Positions 7,387-18,500 of a DNA stretch of 64,000 bases are shown in pieces. The stretch covers positions 1-64,000 of the forward strand of contig CAJUAS010000001.1 of the NCBI GenBank assembly GCA_910584395.1, in the 5' to 3' direction. The stretch is from an uncultured Oscillospiraceae bacterium (lineage in GTDB: Bacteria; Bacillota; Clostridia; Oscillospirales; Oscillospiraceae). Made by a program: the position numbers and the translations under genes. Every line of letters starts with the position of its first letter. Position 1 is the first letter of the stretch. The notes below the pieces were generated by a model. That model worked only from the letters and a program-made list of their open reading frames with translations. It ran no database searches and was not told where the DNA came from.

Positions 7387-9684
7387 TCACTCTCCTTTCC
7401 CGCCGGATGCGGCGGTCACGGTGATCGTACCGTCCAGATCGGTGCGGTAAATATCCGCGCCCGCTTCCTTGAGCCGCGCCAAGGTTTCCGGCGCAGGGTG
7501 GCCATAGCGGTTGCGGCCCACGGAAATGAGAACGCTTTGGGGACGGACGGCGTTCAAAAGGGTTTCGCCGCTGGAGTCCGCCGCGCCGTGATGCCCGGCC
7601 ACCAGCACCTCACACCGGGGCAGGTCGTGATATTTTACCAGCCGTTTCTCCACCGTGCTGCCCATATCCCCGGTAATGAGTACATCGAAATCCCCGGCGG
7701 CGGCCAGCACGGAAAGCCCCGCCTCGTTGGCCTCCCCCTTGCCCAAGGGGGCGAAAAGCTGAAGCCGGGTTGCCCCCAGAGAGGCGGTCTGGTCGGAGGA
7801 GATCCAAGTGACTGCGGCCTGTTCCTCCGCCGCCAAGGCCAAGATCCAGCTCTGGCAGTCCGGATCCTCCTCCACCCGGGGCAGGATCACCTCCCCGATG
7901 TCCAGCCGGTCAAAGAGGGCGGCAAGGCCGTTTGTGTGGTCGTCGTGGTAGTGGGTGAGAATGAGCTTATCCAGCCGCGTCTCCCCCGCGTTCAGCAAAT
8001 GCTCTGCGGCAATGTCCCCCGCGTCGTCGGCGCGGTTTCCGCCGCAGTCCACCAGCGCGGTCTCCCCGGCCGAGGCGAGCAGCACGCTCTGCCCCTGCCC
8101 CACGTCCAGCACGGTGACGGCGAGGTCGCCCGTATGAAAGGTGAGCCGGGTGAACCCCACCGCGGCGGCCAGCACGACCCCGCCGCAGGCCACAAACACC
8201 CACCACCGGCGGCGCTGCCCCCTCCAGAGGACGGCCATCAGCACCAGCGCATAGACGCACAGGAGAAAACCGGGATAATAGCCGCCCCGAAGGGTCACCG
8301 CGCTGTGTGTGAGTCCGCCGATGCCCCGGGCCACAGCCAAAATATACCGCCCGCCCCATGCCAGCAGCCGGCCCATCGCCCCGGCCGCCGCCGGGGACAC
8401 AAAGCCCACCAGCCCGGTGACCAGCCCCGCCGCGAACACCGCCGCTGCCACCGGCAAAACCAGCAGGTTGGTCAACGGCGCGGCCAGAGAGAGCGTGCCG
8501 AAATAATACGCGACCAGAGGCACGGTGAACAAGAGCGCGCCCAAAGTGGACGCCAAAACGTTTCGCAGCAGACTCAGCAGGCGGTTCAGCAGTCCCACCA
8601 AAAACGCCTTCCACCGGGGCGCGTCCTTGGGAATGGGAACGCGGAGCTTCCGAAGCCCCGCAGAGATCCGCGGTGTGACCAGCGTGATCCCCGCCACTGC
8701 GGCAAAGGAGAGCTGCAGCCCAACATTCGCCGCCGAAAGGGGATTCCACAGCAGGAGCAGCGCAAGGGCCGCCGACAGGGCCGACCAAGTGTCCTCCTCC
8801 CGCCCCAGCACCGGGGCAAGGAGGGCAAAGACCCAGATCAGGCACGCCCGCAGCACGGACGCCCTTCCGCCCACCGCCAGTGCGAAGATCACCACCACAG
8901 GCAGGCAGACCGCAGCCCGGCGGCGGGGGTCTGCCCCGGTAAACAGGCTCAAAAGACTGACTAAAAAGCAAATGTGCATCCCCGACACCGCCAGCAGATG
9001 GGCGATGCCCGAGCGGGCCAGCGCCGTCTGGTCGCTGTCCGAGATCCCCCTGCGATCCCCCGCCGCCATGGCGGCAAACAAGGGGTCGACATCATCGGGA
9101 AAAGCCGCACGGATGTTGGCGGCCAGCCGTTGCCCCCAGTGGCGGGGCAAGCTCCACCACGGCAGGCGGCCCGCCGGGGTGCGGCGGATGCCGCTTTTCA
9201 CCTCAAGGGTGACAAAGATCCCGTTGGACGCCTGCGAGGAGACCTCCCCCTGCTCCAGCCATGTGCGGCAGGTGCAGTCGGCAGAGAAGGTAAGGGTGTC
9301 CCCCGGCGACGCGTCCAGCAGCCGCTCGTCCCCATAGATGACGGCGGGGATAGGAAGCCCCTTGCCGGTGATGTAACAGGGCAGGCTGTAGCTGTAGTCG
9401 GTCTCGGCGGCCAGCTCGGTGGGACAGACCGTCACCTCTATGCGCCGCTCGTTCAAGGCTTCGCCGGGGGCAAACACCGCCAGCCGGTACGCCGTACACC
9501 ACACAAGGGCAGCGGAAACGCCCAGCGCGATCAACACGCCCCGGCGGCGCTTTTTCCAAAGACACCAGAGCGCCGGAAGAAGGGCCGCCGCCCCCAGCCA
9601 CGGCCACAGGCCGGGCGGCAGACAATACACGGCGGCAAACACCGCCGCCGAAAAGGAGACGAAAACCGTCGCGCCCTGTCTCAC
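7387..9684 (-). CDS. comEC: ComEC/Rec2 DNA-uptake channel
   Basis: A 765-aa membrane protein of the ComEC/Rec2 family, which carries single-stranded DNA across the membrane during natural transformation. It has two N-terminal hydrophobic segments, an OB-like periplasm-side region (about 65-165), the competence domain with the signature ARSGIAHLLAVSGMHICFLV near residue 220, and many membrane helices to about 515. A C-terminal metallo-beta-lactamase domain follows, with DVGQGQSVLL, a complete HYHDDH metal motif near residue 570, and GHHGAADSS. The intact HxHxDH motif suggests a potentially active nuclease-like domain. The GTG start at 9684 overlaps the pyrB stop as GTGA. Competence itself is not shown by this gene alone; comF lies two genes upstream. 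Confidence 0.95.
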   Translation of the reverse strand: MRQGATVFVSFSAAVFAAVYCLPPGLWPWLGAAALLPALWCLWKKRRRGVLIALGVSAALVWCTAYRLAVFAPGEALNERRIEVTVCPTELAAETDYSYSLPCYITGKGLPIPAVIYGDERLLDASPGDTLTFSADCTCRTWLEQGEVSSQASNGIFVTLEVKSGIRRTPAGRLPWWSLPRHWGQRLAANIRAAFPDDVDPLFAAMAAGDRRGISDSDQTALARSGIAHLLAVSGMHICFLVSLLSLFTGADPRRRAAVCLPVVVIFALAVGGRASVLRACLIWVFALLAPVLGREEDTWSALSAALALLLLWNPLSAANVGLQLSFAAVAGITLVTPRISAGLRKLRVPIPKDAPRWKAFLVGLLNRLLSLLRNVLASTLGALLFTVPLVAYYFGTLSLAAPLTNLLVLPVAAAVFAAGLVTGLVGFVSPAAAGAMGRLLAWGGRYILAVARGIGGLTHSAVTLRGGYYPGFLLCVYALVLMAVLWRGQRRRWWVFVACGGVVLAAAVGFTRLTFHTGDLAVTVLDVGQGQSVLLASAGETALVDCGGNRADDAGDIAAEHLLNAGETRLDKLILTHYHDDHTNGLAALFDRLDIGEVILPRVEEDPDCQSWILALAAEEQAAVTWISSDQTASLGATRLQLFAPLGKGEANEAGLSVLAAAGDFDVLITGDMGSTVEKRLVKYHDLPRCEVLVAGHHGAADSSGETLLNAVRPQSVLISVGRNRYGHPAPETLARLKEAGADIYRTDLDGTITVTAASGGKGE

Positions 9685-10742
9685 GTCAGCTCCTTGTCAC
9701 AAAAGCCGCAGCAGGTCTTTCCCTCCGCCTCTTTGGTCAGAGGGGGTAGGTAAAGCTCGGTCTGGGTGATGCAGCGGGGGTTGCGGCAAATGGGATGACA
9801 GCCGATGGCCACCGGCTCGGTGCGCTCCTGCCGGGGCTGGTTGGCCAGATCCGCCAGCAGGGCCATGCGCCCGAACATCCCGAACCGGGCCTGCCGGAAA
9901 TAGACCGCCCGCGGGTCGTCGTCCACGTCCACGTCGATCTCGTCCACCCGGGGCAGGGGGTGCATGACCAGCAGCTCCTCCTTGGCCCGCGCCAGCTTGC
10001 CTCTGGTCAGCACATAAATGCCCTTGCACCGCTTGTATTCCAGCGGGTCTACGAACCGCTCCCGCTGGATGCGGGTCATGTAGAGTACGTCTAATTGGGG
10101 CAGAACGGATTCCAGCCCCGTGACCTCCAGATGTTGGATGCCCCGCTGGCGCATGAAGTCCTTCATGTAGCCGGGCACTCCCAATTCTCTGGGAGAAATC
10201 AGGTAAAACCGGACGTTTTGGAACTTTTCCATGGCCTTAATGAGAGAGTGGACGGTGCGCCCGTTTTTCAGGTCGCCGCACACCCCGATGGTCAGGCCGT
10301 CCACCCCGCCCCGCAGGCGGGTCATGGTCACAAGGTCGGCAATGGTCTGGGTGGGGTGCATATGTCCGCCGTCTCCGGCGTTGACCACCGGGACGTTGGA
10401 GTAAAGGGACGCGGCCTTGGCCGCCCCCTCCCACGGGGTACGCATGACGATCACGTCGGCATAGCCGGACACCATCTTGATGGTGTCCTTCAGCGTCTCC
10501 CCCTTGGCCACCGACGAGCTTTGGGGATCGGCAAACCCGAACACCTGCCCCCCCAGACGGAGCATGGCGGTCTGGAAGGAGAAGTTGGTGCGGGTGGACG
10601 GCTCGTAAAAGAGGTTGGCGCACACCTTGCCCCGGCAGGCGTCCAGATAGTCGCCGGGGGCGTCCATAATGGCCTCGCAGCGCTGATAAAGCGTGTCCCA
10701 CTCGGCCCTTGTCATGTCGCCGAAGTCGATCAAATGGCGCAC
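9681..10742 (-). CDS. pyrB: Aspartate carbamoyltransferase with fused PyrI-type zinc tail
   Basis: A 353-aa enzyme that joins carbamoyl phosphate and aspartate in the second step of pyrimidine synthesis. Carbamoyl-phosphate residues are visible in YEPSTRTNFSF (46-56), SSVAKGE (K80) and HPTQT (129-133); the aspartate side is marked by MHPLPRVDEID. After the usual end of the catalytic chain, about 45 extra residues contain C319-x4-C324 (CRNPRCIT) and C345-x2-C348 (CGFCDKE). Spacing and flanking residues match the zinc domain of the regulatory chain PyrI, yet no allosteric nucleotide domain is present. The start is GTG at 10742 with AGAGGTG upstream. A candidate promoter lies in the end of comF. 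Confidence 0.94.
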   Translation of the reverse strand: MRHLIDFGDMTRAEWDTLYQRCEAIMDAPGDYLDACRGKVCANLFYEPSTRTNFSFQTAMLRLGGQVFGFADPQSSSVAKGETLKDTIKMVSGYADVIVMRTPWEGAAKAASLYSNVPVVNAGDGGHMHPTQTIADLVTMTRLRGGVDGLTIGVCGDLKNGRTVHSLIKAMEKFQNVRFYLISPRELGVPGYMKDFMRQRGIQHLEVTGLESVLPQLDVLYMTRIQRERFVDPLEYKRCKGIYVLTRGKLARAKEELLVMHPLPRVDEIDVDVDDDPRAVYFRQARFGMFGRMALLADLANQPRQERTEPVAIGCHPICRNPRCITQTELYLPPLTKEAEGKTCCGFCDKELT

Positions 10743-10780
10743 CGGCCGGTCACCTCTCTTTCTGTTTGCTCTAATGAAAT

Positions 10781-10809
10781 ATCATATCACATTTTTCCCT
10801 TGCGGACAA
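10781..10809 (-). promoter_or_regulatory. Candidate sigma-A promoter for pyrB
   Basis: On the minus strand, TTGTCC (10804-10809) and TATGAT (10781-10786) are 17 bases apart, inside the last codons of comF. An AT-rich leader of about 35 bases follows before the pyrB GTG. It is the only AT-rich patch in this part of the cluster. No PyrR-type attenuator can fit in the short leader. Confidence 0.5.
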
Positions 10810-11465
10810 GAGGTTCTCTCATTCAGTCCCGCCTTGGCCACGGTGACGGCGCAGACGCGCTTCGCCCCCGCCAGACGCAGGACGCGGGCGCACTCGGAGA
10901 GGGTCGCGCCGGTGGTGAGCACGTCGTCCACCAGCAGCACCGATTTCCCCTCCACCAGCTCCGGGCGGAGGAGGCGGTATGCGCCCAGCACGTTGGCCCG
11001 CCGTTGGGCGGCATCGGCGATGCCCGACTGGGCCGGGCGATCCTCCTTGACAAACAGCCGCGCCGCCTTGCCCCCGCGGGACTTTGCCACCTCCCCCGCC
11101 AGCCGTTCCCCTTGGTCAAAGCCCCTTTGGCGCAGGCGTTTTGCGCTCAGGGACGGCCACGAGATCAGGTCGAAGTCCTCCGGCAGACGGTCATGGGCGC
11201 ACTGGGCGGCAAGGACGCCCAGCGGCTTGGCGCGGCTGAGCTTTTTGCCGAATTTCATGGCCAGCACAGCATCACGAACAGCGCTCTGGTAACCCAGAGC
11301 GCTGAAGGTGTCGTCGATATGCTCCACATGGCTGCGGGCGGACGGCCCAAGCAGCCACGGGAGGGTTTTCTGACAGCTCTCACAGGGCAGGTCGGACAGG
11401 TTGACTTGCCCGCAAAAGGGGCAGCGGCGGGGAAAGAGCCAGTCCAGCACCTTGGACGCGCCCAT
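10782..11465 (-). CDS. comF: ComF family phosphoribosyltransferase-like protein
   Basis: A 227-aa ComF-type protein. The N-terminal zinc finger RRCPFCGQ...LPCESC (C15, C18, C28, C31) is followed by a type I phosphoribosyltransferase fold with KRLRQRGFDQGERLA and the PRPP loop LLVDDVLTTGATLSE (about 178-192). ComF proteins are needed for DNA uptake in naturally competent bacteria; homologues are also widespread in non-competent species. The ATG at 11465 is preferred over a longer frame that would run into ilvE, because the family normally opens a few residues before the CxxC finger. It begins 1 base after the ilvE stop codon. Confidence 0.92.
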   Translation of the reverse strand: MGASKVLDWLFPRRCPFCGQVNLSDLPCESCQKTLPWLLGPSARSHVEHIDDTFSALGYQSAVRDAVLAMKFGKKLSRAKPLGVLAAQCAHDRLPEDFDLISWPSLSAKRLRQRGFDQGERLAGEVAKSRGGKAARLFVKEDRPAQSGIADAAQRRANVLGAYRLLRPELVEGKSVLLVDDVLTTGATLSECARVLRLAGAKRVCAVTVAKAGLNERTSCPQGKNVI

Positions 11466-11466
11466 C

Positions 11467-12531
11467 TTACAGCTTGACGCTCCAGCCGTAGGGGTCGGCT
11501 TCCCTGCCCCACTGGATGCCGGTGAGGGTGTCATAGAGCTTCTGGCTCAGATCGCCGATCTTGCCGCCGTTGACCCGGACAGCCTCGTCCCCCCACGCCA
11601 ACACGCCGATGGGGGAGATGACGGCGGCCGTACCCGAGCCCCACGCCTCCTCTAACTTCCCGGCGCGGGCGGCTTCAAACAGCTCCTCGGCGGTGATCAG
11701 CCGTTCCTCCACCACATAGCCCCAGTCCCGCAGCAGATCCAGACAGGAGCGGCGGGTGATGCCGGGGAGGATCGAGCCGTTGAGCTTGGGGGTGACCACC
11801 TTGCCGTCGATCTTAAAGAGGACGTTCATCGCGCCCACTTCCTCGATATACTTGCGCTCCACGCCATCCAGCCAGAGGACTTGGGAGAAGCCCTTTTCCT
11901 CCGCCCGCTCGCCGGCGCGGATGGACGCAGCGTAGTTGCCGCCGCACTTGGTAAAGCCCGTGCCGCCGCGCACGGCGCGCACGTCCTCGTCCTCCACATA
12001 GATCTTCACCGGCTGCAGCCCTTCCTTGTAATATGCGCCCACGGGGCAGCAGATTATGCAGAACAGGTAGCTGTGGGAGGCGTGAACGCCCAAAGAGGCG
12101 TCGGTGGCGATGACAAAGGGACGGATATAGAGGGATGTGCCCGCCAGACTGGGCACCCACCGTTCCTCCAGCCGCACCAACGTCTTGATCCCCTCCAGCG
12201 CCAGTTCCTCCGGCAGCTTGGGGATGCACAGCCGCTCACAGGAGTTGTTCAGCCGCTCCACGTTGTCCTTGGGCCGGAACAGCCGCACGCCGCCCTCCGG
12301 GTCACGGTAAGCCTTCATGCCCTCAAAGACCTCCTGCGCGTAGTGGAACACCATGCAGGAAGGCTCAAGCTGCAGGGGGGCGTACGGCTCGATGCGGGGG
12401 CTGTGCCAGCCCTTGCCCGCGTCGTAGTTCATCAAAAACATATGGTCGGTGAACACCTTGCCGAACACCAGCTTGGCAGGGTCAGGCAGGGGCTTTCGCT
12501 CCTTCGCCTTGGTGATCTGAATGTTTTCCAT
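11467..12531 (-). CDS. ilvE: Branched-chain amino acid aminotransferase
   Basis: A 354-aa class IV PLP-dependent aminotransferase that interconverts Leu, Ile and Val with their keto acids. The PLP lysine is K195 in TGFTKCGGNYAAS; LYIRPFVIATDASLGV and GSILPGITRRSCLDLLRDWG are characteristic of the larger BCAT group. Length fits the family. ATG 12531 has GAGGAG upstream, lying inside the last codons of the preceding 4952-aa gene, which ends only 7 bases away. No separate promoter was evident, so readthrough from the giant gene is possible. Confidence 0.95.
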   Translation of the reverse strand: MENIQITKAKERKPLPDPAKLVFGKVFTDHMFLMNYDAGKGWHSPRIEPYAPLQLEPSCMVFHYAQEVFEGMKAYRDPEGGVRLFRPKDNVERLNNSCERLCIPKLPEELALEGIKTLVRLEERWVPSLAGTSLYIRPFVIATDASLGVHASHSYLFCIICCPVGAYYKEGLQPVKIYVEDEDVRAVRGGTGFTKCGGNYAASIRAGERAEEKGFSQVLWLDGVERKYIEEVGAMNVLFKIDGKVVTPKLNGSILPGITRRSCLDLLRDWGYVVEERLITAEELFEAARAGKLEEAWGSGTAAVISPIGVLAWGDEAVRVNGGKIGDLSQKLYDTLTGIQWGREADPYGWSVKL

Positions 12532-12538
12532 GGGTCAT

Positions 12539-15500
12539 TCACTCCTCGTTCGTTGTATCGGCAGGCGTCTCGGGCAGAGCTTTACCGGGGACGTTGTCGT
12601 CAGGGATCAGCCGGTCAAGGGGGTCGTCCATTGGCAGGTCGAAAACCGCGTCGGAGAAGGAATTGTTCCAGCCCATGGCCTCCTCCCCGGCGGGGATCTC
12701 CATAAACTCGCCCTCGTCCCGGTGGCCGGGCTTCCCGCCGCTTGCGGCGCTGCCGCCGGTCTCCTCCGTCCAGCCCTCCGGGTGTTCCCAAAGCACGCCG
12801 TTCTCGTCCACATAGGGGTTGTTCAGCGGCGGGGCTTCGGTGGTTTCGGGATCGACCAGCTGAGACCAATATTCGTCCCGCTCCACGGGGTAGGGCTCGC
12901 CGTCGTCGTCGGCCCGCAGGGAGAAGAGGGCGACATAGTCCTTTTTGGCGCTGCCGAAGCCGAAGGGCAGAACCTTCTTGCCGTCCGGCTTGTTCTCCGT
13001 CCACTTGTAGTCTTCCTCTGAGCGGTTGTAATCAAACAGCGTCTGCACCAGCTCCAGATCCTGAACGCTGAGTACCCCGTCGCCGTTGAGGTCACAGCGG
13101 TAGGCCCGGCTTTCAGGGTTGTAGGTGGACAGCTTCCAGTCGTCCAACAGGGCGGCGTAGTTGGGATCGCTGGGGTCGGGGGCTTCGGTCTGGGTGTTGC
13201 TCCATGGGTAGCCCCGCCAGACGTAGGTGTAGACCGTGTCGTAGTCCTGCCACTTGGTGTATCCGTCTCCGTTTACGTCGCCGGTGATAAGGTAGACGGA
13301 ATCTTGGATGGAGTAGGTCAGTGTGCCTTCGTCATACCAGTCGGTGGGCACCGTCACGGGATCGGTAGTGGTGTCCACACCCTCCAGCAGGTCCAGATCC
13401 ACCCGCTTATAGGTCAGGCAAGAGGTCTTTTCCAAGGTCATGGCGTACTTCGCCTGCGTGTCGGGCAGGACATTTTTCAGCAGGCTCGTCGCGCCGGGGT
13501 CATAGCTGCTGTCGAACCCGCCCAGCAGCTCGGAGGAGCGGACGCGCACCTTCTGGTGGTACTTGTTTGCGGGCAGCACCTCGCCGGTGTAGCTGGTCTG
13601 GTCGGTGAGCAGGGGCTTCACCGTGTCGTTCCAGCGGTAGTGGGCAAAGTCCTCTTTGGCCCAGTCGGGCGTGGAGTTCACAACGACCTGCGTCACCCCG
13701 GCCACCACGTTGCCGTCCTTGTCCTTGTAGCCGGTGGCCAGATCCATGGCTTCCTGATCCATCAGCGGATAGAGGCTGGCGGTGGTGGTGTGGTTGGGGG
13801 CGTAGGAGATCACGCTCACATCAAGGGTGAAGTGGGGTCTGATCCACACCTGCGTATAGGCGCTCTTCTGGCCGATGGTGTCCTCGGCGATGACATAGAG
13901 GGTGGTGCGGTAATCGGTCTTTCCCTCCTCGTTGGTGTAGGTCTCCAGAGAGCCGAGGCGTTTGTTGTTGAGCATATCATAGAGGGCCTGCGCCCCGTCG
14001 GTGCGCTTGTTGGTGGTCTTGTCCGGCTCGGCGGGGATGAGCTTGAACTTCGAGCCGGTGAACTGCACCTCGTCCTCCAAGGCGCCGGAATGCCAGTGAT
14101 TCCCCCCCTTCCACAGGGCATTGTCGCCCTTATAGTAGTTATAGGGGTCTCCGGCGGTGTAGGTGTCCGTGTCCTCGGTGTCGTAGGGTTCAAGGAATAC
14201 GTCCGTCCCCAAGGTCAGCGGTGTGTAGGTGTCCGTATCCGCGTCGTAGAGGAAGAAGTTAAACTTCACGTCGTTCTTCGGATCGACTGTGGCCTCGCTC
14301 ACGGAGGTGTGGTTGTCGGAGTGGAACAGCTCCTCGCCGTCCGCGATCTGCTTGATGAGGGTGGGGATCTCCACCACGGCGAAGTCGCCCCGGTTTTCTC
14401 CGTAAATGAAGCCGTTTTCCAAGAAGGCGGGCTTGTGGTCGATGTCGTCATAGGCGTTGGCCTCCACGTTGCGCGGGTCAAAGGGCTGGGGAATGTCCCC
14501 GGCAAAGACGAACTCCACGATGACGGTCACGTCGGTGGCCTTCCATGCGCTGTCCGCCGTGTCATAGGCCATGGTGAAGCGGAAGTGCTGGTCGCCGGAC
14601 ACGTTGGCGTCAAAGGCGCTGGGGTCGTCAATGAGATTGGCCTTGTAGCCCATCTGCACCTCAATTCCCTGCGTGTCGCCCAGCAGGTTCTTCTCCTCCG
14701 TACCCGCCGCCGTGGTCGTCACCTCGGTGAACTTGTAGTCCTCAACGTCCAGCCAATGCCACTTGGTCTCGTCGGTGGGATTGTTGTAGTAGGCGTCGTC
14801 GTCCCGGCGGACGCGAATCTTGGCGATATAGCCTCTGGCTACGGTGAGGGTCATGTCAATGGTGTGGGGAACGTCTGTACCTTCCACGGCGTGGGTGGTG
14901 GTCGTCCACACCGTGCCCGTGGTGGTCTTGTTGACCCCGGTGGATGTGTCGGTGTAGTCCACGATGGGGGTGGCAGAGTTGCCGTTGATGTCAAACTCGC
15001 CCTTGACCTCCACCTTGGCCAGCAGCGGGGTCTCCTCATTGAGGAACACCACCGTCTCCTTCACGTCCGCGCTGGGCATGGGGTAAGTATAGGTATCGGT
15101 GGTGGGCGGCGTGACAGGCGGCACGTCCACCCGAACCGTCCCCCCGTCAAAGAGGGAGTTGCGGTAGACCTTATACTCGGCGGTCTTGCCGTCCTTGGTG
15201 GCGGCGGTGACGGTAGTGGAGATGGTCTTTCCGTTTTCCACCGCCTTCAGCGGCCCGTCGGTGTCCACGGTGGTCGTCCCGTCGCTTTGGGCATGGAGGG
15301 TGCGGGCGGGGGTCTCGTTGGTGGTCACGTCGGCGGCGTTCTCGTTGCCCACATCCGCCAATCCCGAGGTGTCCTTCACCTCCAAGGACAGGTCATAGCC
15401 CTTGGTGAAGCGGATGGTAACGGTTGCGTCGGTGTCGGCGGGCATGGCGAAGGACGCGTCCTTGCCCAACGTCAGGTTGGGCACGAATTGGGTGCGGGAG

Positions 15501-18500
15501 ATATAGTAGTGGAAGTCGTCCGTCCAAACCCGCCCGGCGGGCACCTTCGTCGGGTCGTCCACCTTGGCGGTGATGATCTCCGCCTTGTAGCCGGGGGCGA
15601 CCTTCACGTTGACCAAAATGTTCTCGCCCTTCTTGGCCGCCGTCCAATAGCTGCCCTTGGCGGCGGCGGTGTCGCTCTGGTTGGTGATGGTGACGGCGTT
15701 TTGGGCGCTGCCCAAGTGGGCGCTGTCGTCGGCAAACTTCACCTTGGCGATATAGGAGTGGTTGTCGCTCTCCTCCTCATAGACCGCGTAGAAGTCCACG
15801 TTTTCCGCGGGCATCTCGAAGTCGTATTGATTCGGTGTGGCGGGGTCGGTACTCTTTTCGGCGGCGGACGCGCCCTTGCCCGCGCTCTCCCACACCACGC
15901 CCACCAGCCGCTGGTTGTTGGGCAGGGTCGTGTCGGGGATGGCGGTGGTCTGGACGATCTCCTTGTTGTTGCCCATGAAGTCCAGCAGCCGGTCGCCCTC
16001 CCGGCGGATGGGCTTCGCGCCGGTGGAGGTGACGGTGTTCACGCCCCGGCTGTCGGTGGCGGAGGTGGTGTTGCCCTTCACGTCCAAGCCGTCCGTGCCG
16101 TGGGGGACGATATGCAGCCGCGCCCAGAAGATGTTGCCGTAATAGACGCGCACCACCGCGGCCTCTCCCTTGGCCTCATCCACATAGGGCATCAGCGTGC
16201 GGCCTGCGGCGGCAGCGCCGTACCGGCTGATGGCGATGGGCACTTCGGGGGTCTCGGTCTTGTCCGCCCGGCGGACGGCCACGGTCATCTTCACCACCTG
16301 ATAGTTGGTGGCCCAGTTGGCGTACACAAACAGCTCGTCGCCCATAGTGGCATAGGAGACCTCCGGGGTCTCGATGGCGTCCTTCCAGTTCCAGTTGGTG
16401 ACGGTGATGCCGTCGCCGGGGGTATTCGCGCCGTCCATGGCGATGGTGGCGGGATTCAGCGTCCCCGCAAAGGGACTGGTCACGTTGGCACGGTTGCCCT
16501 CCTGCGTGCCGTGCTGCACCAGCTGGAGGATCACGTCGCCCTTCTTCGGCCCGTCGTCCTTCCTGTAAGTAATGAGGATCACGATATCCGTGCCGCCGGG
16601 CATGGTCACGGTGGCCGTGCCGTTGGAGGCGCTGGCCACATTGGCCACGGGGTACTGCGTTGAGGTGTCCCCCCGCTTGTAGGCGGTGACTTGGGCAATA
16701 TAGCCCGGCTCAATGGTGTACACCACCCGGATGGTGTCGTCCTTCTCCCCCTCCACCCAGTAGGGGGAGACGCCGTTCAGTGTGGTATGGGTGTCATTGG
16801 TCAGCGCCGTGGCCGCGTTGCCCGGCAGACCGTCGCCGCCCTCGGTTTTGACCAGCGCGATAAAGGGCGAATCGTTCTCCTTCCCGTAGTGGACGGTGAC
16901 CACCGTGTCTGCCTCCGGCATGGTAAAGAAATCGTTCACGCTCAGGAAGCCGGAAGTGCCGTCGGCGGCAGTCCAAGTGGCGGAGAGGAGCTTCATGCCC
17001 GTCACAGTCGCGTCGGGAGTGGCTTGGGTCAGGGTGACAAGTTCGCCGCCGGTCATCTGCGTCTCTGTCGCCGTATCACCGTGATGATCTACATAGAAAT
17101 TCTGTGTGGGATCGTTATCCAAAATGATCTCGGTGGGGTTCGTCGTGCCGACGGGGGCATACTCCCGCAAGGTGAGGGTGAATGCCGTGCGGACATAGGT
17201 GATGGTCACCCGGGTGTCCGCCGCGGGCATGGTAAAGGTAACCTGCTGCCCGGTCAGCGGGCCGGTCAACGGGCCGGGTGGGGTGAGGGTCAGGCCGTTG
17301 TCGATGGAGAGCCGGGCCTCGTACCCGGCGGGCACATCCATCGTGACGGTAACGGTATCGTCAACAGGCGACACCGTCCAGACCGCGCCGCCGGGCTGTC
17401 CGGCCGTGCTGGTGGCGATGGTGGGGTCTGCTGTACCGGAAGGCTTGTTCACGGTGGTGACCGAGGCCACATAGTTCTTGCTGTCGGTGTCATCCCGCAC
17501 CACAAGGACGATCTCCGCGTCGGCGCGGTTGATGGTGTGGGTGTACTCGTCCACCCCCTCGGCATTTTGTCCCGATGGGGTCATTACGGTGGTCGAGCCG
17601 TTGCGGTTCAAGAGGGCGTACACCGTCTTGCTGGCCAGATTGTCGTTTTTCACCATGTTGGCGGTGAGGGTCGTGCCGTGGGGCAGATGATAGAGCTTAT
17701 CCTGCGTGCCCAGATGGTTGACGGTGACCCGGTCGGGGGCTGTGCCGGTGTCCTCCGACATGGTGGCCTGAGAGGTCTTGTCCTTAACGCTCAAATCCAC
17801 CAGCGTCAGCGTCCCGGTATAGTCCCCGTGGAAGGTGACGATGATGGTGGCGTTGCTGGAGGGCATGGGGATCGAGCCGGTGAGCGTCCCGTCCGCCTGT
17901 TTGGTCAGGGGGATATCCTCCACCGTGCCGTCGATATAGCGGATCTGGGCGGTGGCGGTGATGAATTCGTTGGCCGGGGTGGCGGTGAGGAGAATGGGCT
18001 CGCCGGGGGTGACCCCCTTCATGATCTGATACGCGCCGCCCACGTTGGTGGAGGTCAGCTCCAGATCGTCCACCGCCGGGCTGGCGGTGGGCTGGCGGGT
18101 GAGCAGCTTGTTGGTGACCGAGCCGTCGCTGGGGTTCTCCGGGTCGCGGACAATGACGGTCAGATCCAGCGCCTCGTCGGAGACGAAGTGAATCAAGGCC
18201 GCCTTGTTGCAGGTGTCCATGGTGTCGCTATAGAGGTAGGGCGAATTGGATTCGGTGTACATATTGCCGCCGTGTGCGCCGTCGTTGCAGGACATGGTGG
18301 CGGGCGGCACGAAGGCATAGCCCGAATGTGCCCGGGGGCGCACATAGTACTTCTCGCCCTCCGCCACGGGCATCCACACGCAGGCGGGGTTTCCGTCGTC
18401 GGTGATGGCGGTCTTGGCCGTGGTGTCGCTGGTCTTCCAGAGGTCGCCTTCGTTAAAGCCCCAGTTCACCTTGCTGGGGCTGGTGTCGGTGACCACCAGC

